A stretch of DNA of 64,000 nucleotides from Norana najaformis (taxonomy: Eukaryota; Annelida; Clitellata; Crassiclitellata; Hormogastridae), in NCBI GenBank assembly GCA_964023275.1, contig OZ029921.1:9291306-9355305 (forward strand), in the 5' to 3' direction. Each line of letters starts with the position of its first letter. The first letter of the stretch is position 1. This document shows, one piece after another, positions 9,558 to 21,500 of this stretch. A model generated the notes under the pieces. That model was not told the DNA's origin, did no database searches, and was given only the letters and a program-made list of their open reading frames with translations. Made by a program: the position numbers and the translations under genes.

Positions 9558-12500
9558 CTGAATAACACAGAACAACAGGCAATTCCAGCATAGCTGTAAA
9601 ATCTGAGATACTCAATGGCTCCATAGGACAATAGGTACTCCAAAAGTGCCACCCATTTCAGAGTGGCACAGTCGTGCAATGTGCACTTCACCCCTGCATC
9701 CCGGGTGTGGTAAGTCAAATAACATTCACAATTCAAGCAATGTAATCTGGGAATTAAGGATTTGCACTTCAACAGAAGTATTCTTCAACCCAGGACCACA
9801 TCTCTTAAGACTGATGTCGATATGCAGGCAAATACCTTCCTCGCCCTATCCTCTAAATACTAAATCACCCTAGACCTAGACAGCTGGAAAAAGTACTGAT
9901 CAGTAACAACAAAAGCAGAGTTAGGCAACACTGTAATAGTATCTTTGAAAGACTCTTACAAGGCTCTATATGAAAGTTCTGTTACAACTCTATGACAATC
10001 CTGTTTTACAGGATTTTTGGATAAATGTAATAAACCACCACAGTATTTCATTAATTTGACCTTCACAAGAAATTGTTGTCGTGCACACGATGCACCAGGA
10101 TTCAAACTCATGAAGTTGAAAATCCAACAAACAAACACGTCATTACTCAGGTAAACTACACCTCTTTATAATCCCACCTTTAGCAATCACATCAACTACA
10201 ATGTCATGAAGTGGTTGTGCACATTAGAATGAAGTCAGAAGCTTTTGGGATCCATTTTCCCAACCACATTATACAGTATCAGATTCATGCTATAATAATA
10301 CACAAAATTACAATGGTCTGGCACATAAGGAGGCCACTGGTAACTTGGCAAGAGCAGCATTGTCCCTTTTCACTATGCAGTCATCTCGAAATTCACTCAG
10401 TCCATTTGTAAGCCATGTTTCCAACATACCATATATCAACCTTGCGTCCATAACTTTTGCCTTCAATGACCTCGGGTGACATGTAGTATGGCGTTCCAGT
10501 CATCGTTTTAGCATTTGATGCGTCGGCTGATTTTGACACAATAGTTGTCAGTCGCCGAGATGCACCGAAGTCACTCAGTTTGACATTGCCATCATGGTCA
10601 CGAAGAATGTTGGCTCCTAATTAAGCACACACATACAATCAAGAAGACAGAATAAAGATCAGAAAGATTAGAAAAAAAGAAAAGATTGACTGAAAATCAT
10701 TGACTGACTGACCAATCAGTCTAATCTTGTCCAGATTTGGCAGCTGCAGTCAGCATTCAACTGGAGGCAAACTAGCAACGATGCAGTATGCCTAAATTGC
10801 AATTCTGGAATTGGACATTTACCTAGTGTTGCTTCAAGAGACTAATCAGAGGCACTTTCTCACTAGCTCAGGTATTACTTACAAGCACAAAAAACCATCC
10901 AAAAACTCAAAATCCATAGTAAATAAATGTAAATAACTCCAAAATGCCAAATCAATCATAGTGGCAGTCCAAAAATGAAAGATTACCGAAATAATTCATT
11001 TGAGATGAAGTTTAAGATGAAATGTCATATCGTGGCTGTGTTATACCAAAAGCACAGAAAAAAGATTTTCTGCAGTATCGCTAAATACACCATTCGATCG
11101 TTAGACACTTCTCTACTCAAATAACAAGAATCCTGTTGGCCCTTTACACATAAAAGTCCTTTGCAACTATGTCACAATATAGTGTCACAAAGAACTCGAC
11201 GGTCGAGTGTTTAATAACGGCAATGGCACTGATGCTAGTATATGTGTATGTGTACCTGGACGTTTATAACTGAGAACCTTCTAAGTTCATAGCACATAGG
11301 TATGCTCACCACCTTGCACTCTTTGGGCCGATAGTAAAATGCAATCAGCCAAAATGTCCTTCACACCACCAGGTTTGTTGTGCTGTTCAATCTCATACAT
11401 CGGGAGCTGGGCTGGCTCTTGTTAAATGACTCAGATCTTAGTGGATAGTCAATGCCACTCCAAAGACCCGACATGCTGTTCGGTCATTGCTTGGGATTTT
11501 GGCATTCTTCTTGACGGAAGGCACACCGTAACTGACCTGACCTTGTGAATTCTAGCCGCAGGTCACGCTAGTATGAACCGAAGAAGATCAGAGTCATCTG
11601 ATCTGAACCTTGAGTTCTGGCTCTGGCAGCAAACTCATACACTCTTTTGAACTAGCCTGCCCAGGTCACTACAGTGCCATGCTTGCTGACAATCTTGTCC
11701 AGATTTGGCAGCTGCAGTCAGCATTCAACTGTTCTGGCCATCTGCTGACCAAATTTCTTTGTTTTTTTGGAAGAATTATATGTGACATACGCTGCATTAA
11801 CTGTAACCTCACTAGCACTGAACTATGAAAGGTTACCAGTAGTCTGCTAGCAAACCACCACTACAAATGCTGAATTAACATGAGACTATGTCTACCTTTG
11901 ATGTCACGATGTACAATCATGAGGTTGTGCAGGAAAGCAAGGCCTTCAAGAACCTGTCGCGTGTACCGCCTGGTGACATTTTCCGTCAACGGACCATACT
12001 CCTTGATCTGATCCTTAACTGAACCCTGCACAATGTCACAGACAAGTGCAAATTGGAACATAATTTCATTAAGACATTTTAACAAAAAAAATTATTGGAT
12101 TCCAAGATGAAAGCCCAAGAATTTCCAGAGTTCCAATATATTCATACGTGGGTATTGACTGATCTTCCTCGAATATGATTAAAACCCATCAGACAGGAAA
12201 GATTTGGCTTTGATCCAGAGACCAACAAAGACTCAGCTCAATGTATTATCAGAAGAGATTTTCAGAGTCTGGAGCCAAAACTGCAAGAAACAAAGGCAGA
12301 AACAACTACTTATGCCAAAACTATGCAGTTATTACAAAATCATTTAATAACCAAATTCTCCCTTAAGAAAAATTATCATCACATGATGTGAAAGCAGTTA
12401 TTAGATACTGTAAGAATCCTTACCCCCGGTACATACTCCATGAAAATGGACAAAACCTTCAACTCTTCGTGACTGCCATAGTACTGAACAATGCGCGGAT

Positions 12501-15500
12501 GACAAAGATCCTGAAGTAGCTGGATTTCACTTCTTAATGCTTTCACTTCCTACAACAATCAGAAAACCACAGATCAAATCAAATCATCACCAAAATTATA
12601 CACAGAATGCGCAGAATCTCGTGACTCACCTAAAGACTTCTATAACCAATCGTAATCCACAATATGCACACTGCCATAACCAGGTCTCTCACAGTTTACT
12701 AACTTACATAGAAAAGAATAAAAGTCTTCAAATGGTTTTTCTTACACATTTGTACATCATGGTTAATGTAGCGATTTCACTACAGTCAGATAGCTTGTAT
12801 GTTTGCTAATTTAATTAAAATGGCACCTTCATCCAGTTATTTGGCACCATAGATATAAAACGTACATACACACACAAATGCAGAACGATAGTCCACTTTT
12901 TCAACTAGAGACAATCAAATCAATGATGTAACTGGTTGCTATGGAAACTTATGACACTATGTCAAATTAACATCCAGTTAGTCCTTACTAGTTTAAGAAA
13001 ACGAATATAACAGGCATCAAGGGAACTGAAAGAATCAGTCAACTGCAGCAGACTATTTGCAAAGTCAACGTTATGAATTGAACATTAAAGACTTGGCCAT
13101 CGAGTTCTTTGTGTAACTAGTTGCGATAAACTTGCAGAGGACATTTATTTGTAAAGGATCAACAGGACTCTTGTTATCTGAGTCTAATGATTTAATGGTC
13201 GAAAAAGCGATACTGCAGGTTTTAGTATCATCAGAATTACATACGACTCAGCGATTGTGCATACAAAATAGAGCAACAAGGAATCAAAAAGAAAAAAAGA
13301 TTCAAGTCTGCTTCAATCCCCACACAGTATCTAACAGAATTTCTTAATTCCTGTATTCAACTGAATTTCATCTCAGAAGATAATAGAAAGTGTTGAGTTT
13401 ACTGCAACACTCACAGTGAAATATCCTGTATGTAGTTTAATGGAACCGAAATGAGAAGTACCTTGGAAACTTCTTCCGTGGCACAGTAGACATGAACTTG
13501 CTTGACAGCCATTTCACAGCCAGTGTCAGTGTCATACCAGAGGTAGACCTGCCCAAATCCTCCTGTTCCCAGAACACGACCTTTCTTCCAATTGGCAGAA
13601 GTCTGTTGAACTGTGCAGGCAACACAAATCCAGAATATCACTTCAGCTGTTAAGGGTCCTGCTGTTAAGTTAGCTGTTAGACTGCATTAACTGAGCACAA
13701 TTTCTGTATTTAAAATGAATTCTGAGATTCTCATCACAGGTGCTAATAACCATTTCTTGAGTTTGCATAAAAATATGTAGTGTAAGGAAACATTTTTTGA
13801 TGACGACAGAAAACAATATTTCCAGCTGACCTAGATTTCCACGTGACCTACATTTCATCACATGACGTCCTAGACTTATAACAGTGACCTACATTTCTGT
13901 ATGCTAAGTCGTTTCAGACTTCCGGTCAGTTGGTCAGTGTTGGTGATGCTGCCAATGCCACTGCTGCTGCTACTCCCACACAGCCCGGCGTCTGGTGCCA
14001 CCAAGTTTGGCCGTCGGCCATGACGAGGAAACGTGTATGGTGGAACATTCTCTGTGCATAAACAGAAATAATATTTTCTTATAAAAAAATGACTCAGAAC
14101 AAGGACTTTCATGGAAAAACAAATATCAGCAGAAAACATTCTGCAAAGGAAAAAGAAATAAAACATTCCTTCACAACATACAAAACTGTTATTCTGGTCT
14201 TACCAGCAGGAAATACTATTTTGTCAAAATTCTGTTGTGAAATGAATTACAAGATTATCAGACCACATATGGCAGCAAATGCCAGAACTTAAAAAAGAGG
14301 AAACATAATTGTCTGAAGGTCAGTCGTGATTCCTCACATGAAGCTCAACATATTTCCAGCAATACGGACAGAGTGAGATATCATGGAGCATGAACTGAAG
14401 AGACACTAAGCGTATGAGTACTGTCCCCAGCTAGAGCAAAGCTAGGCCAACAGAAACAGATGAAACTGAAACTGATGACAAAAGACAATTCCTATGTATT
14501 AAAAAAGACTAGTGGAAAGTGAAGATATACACTGGTTACCATGAACACTCTGACCATAGGCTGGACTGGACCTAGACTTGGGGTAAGTCCCTCCACGGAT
14601 CTGCTCCATAGCCAGTGTCGCTTCAGAAGAACAACCATGTCCAAACCTGAAGAGAACATCCCATTCATCATGTTTTACTTGTCATCCAGTAGTAAATCCT
14701 ACAAGGAACTGAATTAATACAATGCTGTCATAAATTGAAAAAGAAGCAATTGGACTGAAAGTGCCCAACTAATCCAACCAGGCCTCAGCTGGACACATCG
14801 TGTGACATTTAGGTAAACATCTGAATATCATCTCGATCCCAAATTTAAATAAAATGTGTGAAAACTGTCACTTGCTTTTAAAAGAAATCTGTCTTTACCA
14901 ACAATAAACCAACAGAAGAGAACATCACTTGTAGCCCTAGTAAGTGCCTTGAATAACCATAAAGTAATGTAAAGGGGCCTTTACATATATTACCACTTTA
15001 AGGAAACTCTATGGTGACATGCCTGGCCCATCAACAGCAATCCAACATGGAATAAGGTGGTTCTATCATCCTCTGATGGAATGAAGGAAGGAAAAGGCTC
15101 ATGAGTTCTGAAGTTATTCCTCTGATGGAATGAAGGAAGGAAAAGGCTCATCAGTTCTGAAGTTATTCCTCTGATGGAATGAAGGAAGGAAAAGGCTCAT
15201 GAGTTCTGAAGTGACTACCAGTGGGCAACCCCTTCCACAATGATGGCCTGACAACAACAAAGCTTTCAGACGACAGTAAAACTTTGTTATAATGGACTTC
15301 TGCAGACCAGTTGTAAACGTCCATTATATCCGAGGTCCTCTGTACTCAAACCCACCAGTCCATACCGTACATTACGCATAGGCCTACTGTACGCATACTG
15401 GATATTGACAGTACCAATGAAACCAATTTATTTCTTTATTAGCTTATTTATAAGCTAATGTTAAACTCCTCAAAAGAAGTCCTTCATAGTCGTCTTCGCT

Positions 15501-18500
15501 GCAAACACCTTGAAACACAATGCCATGGCGCGCCTTAAACCGATCGAGCCAGCCAACACTACACTGTGTCCGGAAAAATTCCAAGGCTTTACGGTAAATA
15601 TGAAAATAATTAGTAAACATTAATCGATTTTTAAAATTCCAAAAACAGTTTAATCCTGAAATATTATTTGCACTATAATTGTTGTTTTGGCGTAAAAATG
15701 TTATAACAATTTTGTCTTCCTCGCTGAACGCCATTTTTCTAGCAACTTTCTTTACAAAATATAAAATTCAAATACGTCACTGTGACGTAATTTTAAACGG
15801 GGGCCGTTAATAAATTACAAAGAATTTTGTTGGTAATTATATATTTCAGGATTAAACTGTTTTTGGAATTTTAAAAATCGATTAATGTTTACTAATTATT
15901 TTCATATTTACCGTAAAGCCTTGGAATTTTTCCGGACACAGTGTACATTGGAACGAGTCATGCTGAAGTTTTTAGTGAATGTCTCGGCTTTTTCGCGCAT
16001 CAGCGGACTGTCCACAAGAACATTTTGTGAACAGGCTACTGTAAGCCACTTCAGTAATGCTTCCTCGACATTTTCATACGCAATCACTTCCGGTTATTAA
16101 CTAACTTCACCTCGTATGGTTGTTTAATTTTTTCGCGATCTTGCCAGATTGTGTTAACTGTTTGCTTCACAAGATTTAACTTGGCACAGATAGCCGATTG
16201 TTTCTGCCCACCTTCAATTTCTTTGATTATTCCAAATTTAGCATCCAAATCTAACGCAGATTGTTTTCTTTTTTTCCAGCATCGTTTCGATCACATGATC
16301 GTACTACAAATGACTAGAACTTGGGCTGTGTTTATGACAGTCAGAACCTGACCGTGCCGACACCAAGGGCGTGCGCAGGATTTTCGAAGCGGGGCATGGA
16401 TTTTCTCAGCACACGTTCAAACATGGCCGGCGCAAGTCCCTATGAGACAGTGGAGGTATAGGTAGTGTATGTTCTTTGTCTTGCACCGGCATGCGCCAGC
16501 CATGTCTCAACATTCCCATTCCTCTGTGACGCAGTGGCGGGGGCTTAGGAGACGTCGCAGCCTTTGTCTCATGCCGACAGTGTCAAACAACCGAAATACT
16601 GTTGTTAGAATATTAAAGCACCTGATTATCGGCTGAGTTATACCAACACCTGTGAAACAATTTGGCAGTCGCTTGTCGGCCCAGTGATGCAACTCGGCGC
16701 CGTGCTGGTCGGCACACATGTAAAGCATGTATATATCAAGTCAAGTGCTAACTGGCGTGACATCACAGGCGGCAAAGGTTAAGCAGCCCTGTGGCCTCCC
16801 TGCAACAGCAGTCCGCTATAACCGCAGCAGTACCCGGCCGATGGACCTGATAATCAGTCCATAATAAACGAAAGTCTGTTATAAGCGAGTCCGTTGTAAC
16901 CGTATCAATTTATATGGCGAGAGATGAGAATTTGGCTGGGGCCAAAAAAGTCTGTCTTATCAGAAACTCTGTTTTAACTGGGTCTCTTATAACGAAGTTT
17001 TGCTGTATAAAAATGCATACATAAAAGTTTTAAATTAGGAAAATTAGCAAATCCCCACATGGCAGAATGAAAAGATCTGTGCTCTCTGGAAGGGTCAACT
17101 TATGGTGACATAAATCTCTAAGGCAAAATCAATTGCACAGGAGTACTAACTGGCTGATAGTGTAAGTCCCTACTCAATTCTTCTGTGAAGACAACTGGCA
17201 GGTGCATTTACAAAAGATTTAAATCTATCAAAAAGACAACTTTTATTTTGAATTAATATAAGGAATTAACATCTGTACATAATACTTACTGAACAGTGGA
17301 CTGACTGCTATCGATGCTGGAATGACTGCCTGACAGTGAGCTACCGTGACTGATAACCTTATAAGAAAAGCAGACATCCTTACACTAAATTCGATCAGCA
17401 GCATACATAGGGAAATTGCACACATCTATTACATATTCCTGCTATCAACAATAGTCCCATATGGCTGGATCCTGATGTTGAAAATCTTTTGGTTGAAGCA
17501 CACACGTTACTAAAGCAGTCCAACAACAGCAGAGCCTTATCTTACAAGTTGCAAGGCTTAACAAAGCATAATCAATTTTCCATGTGTGCAATTTACTTCC
17601 TCAAGATTCCATAGAAAATTCCATCATTCTGGGTCACGTTGAAGGCTATCGACACCGTGGCAGACCCCAAATTAACTGGATCGACAATATTCTTTCCTGG
17701 ACTAACCTTTCTGGTTCTTATCTTCTCGCCGCTGCACGCAATAGGCGTCAATGGAGAGCTCTAGTCCATTCATGTAGCCAACCGTCGCGCAGCGACGTTG
17801 GTGCATGACATGACATGACATGATGCAATGGGATTCAAATCCTCAACTCAAGGTGTCATCTTTGTTTTAACTGACTGATTGGTGGCCTTTAAATGGTTAA
17901 GTGAGGGGTAACTAAAACGAAAATCTAGCCAAAAGCTGAAGTTTTTCCACATTACAAACCCAGATGAACAATAACTACTATTTCTGTCATCAACTCATCT
18001 TAGACATTTCAAAGGTACTTTTGAAAAGCATTATGCCAAGTGTCTCAATGCATACACACTTTCAATCACAAGTAATAAAGTAATGCCACAGAAACCATTC
18101 TATCTATTACAATAATTCTGACATTTGTTCAGGGACCTTAAGCACGTCTTTCATATAAATAATTGTAAAAACTGGGCAACCCTGCCAACATAGACTAGGG
18201 CTCCGATTGGGTTTACCCACTGCAGCTGACTGTAGTGTACATTCTGGACTCTGATGATCATAAAGTATCCAAATCTAAGAGCTCTGGGGTGTCGCTAAAC
18301 AACACCAAATAAACATATGAAAATAAGTAAACAGTATACAGACTTTTGTTCAAATGGAAACAATTTGGAACAGCTTACATCGTCTTCGTCGGGAATGAAC
18401 ATTCCGTCCCTGCTGTTTTTCCGCGACAAATACGAGGCACCCGGTTCCTCTGAGGAGTCAGGGACAGTGCCAGGAGGAGGAGATTCTCTTCCAGAGCTGT

Positions 18501-21500
18501 GACCCAACCTTCCTCTCGGGATGTGAATGCTTGTAGGAGAAGGCATCTGGACAAAGGAGAGGCAGATCAGTATGTACACCATTTGTAATCAAAGACCTGT
18601 TCTCAGCAAAGCGGAACTTAATGGTTTATGTTTTAAGACTCATGGACCTATGCAAAAGCCTTATTTGGTTCTGAGGTTGAAGGACCTTTCAGCCAAAGCA
18701 CAAACATGACACACTCAACAACTGGACGATGTCTTCGTAAATATTGTCAGTTACAGTGGGATTCAAATGTTGGTTAGGGAGTAACCGTGGTGACATGACT
18801 TCTGCCTCAAGATATAAATTGTAATTGTAATTGTAAACGAACATTTATAAAGCGCCACTTAGGAAACAGTGGCGCTCCCGACTTGAACAAACAAAAAGGA
18901 TTTCAGGCGTTTGCGAGACTGGGTAGGAGAGAGACTGAGTAACTGAAACCGCAGGTCAAGAGGAAGGCAGTTCCAGCTGGAAGGGCCAACAAAGGCAAAG
19001 CTCCTGGACTGGGCAGTTGTAGTGCGGACGCGAGGGACTACCAAAAGACCACGGGTAGCTGAGCGAAGGGAGGCATGGGCAGGCAACGAGGAAACCGGAA
19101 TACATGCATAATGCAGTCCTGACTAAAAGGCTCAACTGAACTATAAGCATAGGGGGGACACATAAGGCCAACGTAGAGGTCAAGAAGTGTAGCAGAGCAT
19201 GAGCAGACATTCTTTACAATGGTGCATGAACGTTCATTACCGCTGTCTGTGAACCAAAAAGATCCCGAAGACGACCAGGTAGCGGCTGGTCATCAACAAG
19301 TAAAAGCAATCGCAGGCATTTGATATTCTCATTCAAGTCGACCAATCGAACAGCCATGTCGAGATGTTCCTGACTCTCCATGGCAACTGGCATCTATAAA
19401 ACAACAGTATAGGCTTAACTTTTGACAACATAAAAGATTATTGCCATGACTCTCCATGCCACCCTGTTTCTACAAGAACGTCAGATATAGGCAACTTAAC
19501 ATTAGTGATTACTGCCATGGCAACCAGCATCTATGATAATACTAAAATAAACAAATTTCTTGTAATCGTTTTGTCAGTGGTCAACTGGGCTCTTTAAATG
19601 GAAAATGCATGTGAATGTAATGATGACTTTCAAAGGAACTGATATATAAGACAACAACACAACAGGTTCATATAAGACAACAACACAACAGGTTCATATA
19701 AGACAACAACACAACAGGTTCATATAAGACAACAACACAACAGGTTCATATAAGACAACAACACAACAGGTTCATATAAGACAACAACACAACAGGTTCA
19801 TATAAGACAACAACACAACAGGTTCATATAAGACAACAACACAACAGGTTCATATAAGACAACAACACAACAGGTCCATATAAGACAACAACACAACAGG
19901 TTCATATAAGACAACAACACAACAGGTCCATATAAGACAACAACACAACAGGTCCATATAAGACAACAACACAACAGGTTCATATGAGACAACAACACAA
20001 CAGGTTCTAGGATCACTCAGACTACCACATACAAATATACTTAAACACAGTACACAATAATGATATCCAAACAAACATGAAAATCAGCATTTGTAACATA
20101 CACATCCAATCATACTGACACTACCTAACAAACGAACGCATCTATACACACACACAAATGCAAATACACTTACCCAAACAGACAGTCATAGAAATAAACA
20201 AAGAAACACACGTTTCAACCATTCTTTGCCAAGTAAACCTTGTTCAGCCAAGCAATAATCCAGTCAGCCAATGAGTACAGGCAGAATAATGAACAGGAGG
20301 AATGGTGATTCCGAGTGAAACCAGCCAACCTGGATGAACTTGAGAGGTAACCCTGAGCAAAGCTAGTCAGACAATCTGAGAGACAGATACCATTAGGTCA
20401 GTTGTTGTTTATAGTTCTGTTGTTGAAAGAAGGACTGACATGTTCTTGCACATTCCAGGTTGCCCGTATCTAAATCTATTCGCCCTTCCCCACACAAATA
20501 TCCTCACACATCTCTGAATTTAACCTCACTACTGTAAACTAACAATGGCAGTGCAATAGCATGGTTCAGATCATTCTAAGACTTGCAAAAGGAGCAATCC
20601 ATATAAATGGCCAGATCCCCACAGCCGTCATACATTTTTCAGGGTTTTTAGGTTCATACAACAGAAGAAATTGGCAATTCTTCAACTGTCTAGACTTCCT
20701 AATGGTCAAATTTTCACCTCCAATACAGAACTACACTGACTTCAGTGCAGGAATGTCATCTCATGTAACAGCAGAAACAAACTATTATATTCTCGAATAA
20801 ACAATTTGAGTATAAATTCTTTTAAAAAACATACCAAGTCAAAGACACCGGAGCCTGTCCTCCAACATTTGTATCTCTACCTCTCAACTTCGTCTGTATG
20901 TGTGTACACTTTCAATATTAGCACGAAGGCATGGCTGTTGTCTAATCTTTGTCACTCTGCCTAGATAATTAATCACCGAGCACTTGCCTGGTCCTTGTGG
21001 ATCTGATAGCAGAGGACAAATGAATTTCCATAGTACTTCTGGATCTTGGAAAGAAGTTCCTCGTACTTTGGAGGTCGACTTATCTGAAAACTCCTAGTGT
21101 CAACAGACAAAACGCACGCTTGTAATACATGTCGTCCTGTATTTCAGGACCAAATAATAAATGAGCAATTGCCTGTCCCTATTTTAAATTCAAAATGACA
21201 GTTCTGTCTTTGAATCTGCTGCTCCATTTCTCCAAATCCCATTTTCATACAAGGCTGGGCTTCATTTTGATCAGTGATGCAAGCAGATCTCTCCTGGAAT
21301 CAGGATTTGTCCATCGAATTTACACAGGCATTAAGAAAGAAAATGCAAAATCTCAAGATTTCCTCTTATCAAGTACCAAGCTACGAGAATAGCACCACTT
21401 GTGCCCAAATGTCCATGCGTTCCATGTGACATCCTGCTTTGGAATCTGCAGCTTTGCCCTCCATGGGAACCGTTTACTGGCATTACTTCTCATCAGAATT

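Noticed and set aside
10085-10115. B-box-like GTTTGAATCCTGG on the - strand, possible tRNA or SINE
   Set aside because: No matching A box at tRNA distance and no second copy seen; too weak to list.
18208-18298. Possible missing MAP3K linker exon reading [11 protein letters not shown] on the - strand
   Set aside because: It needs an incoming phase that the previous exon does not provide, meets a stop and has no donor in range.
19798-20074. Two Cys/Leu/Val-rich open frames on the - strand
   Set aside because: They are translations of the 26-bp minisatellite; real genes do not repeat at an exact DNA period with no divergence.
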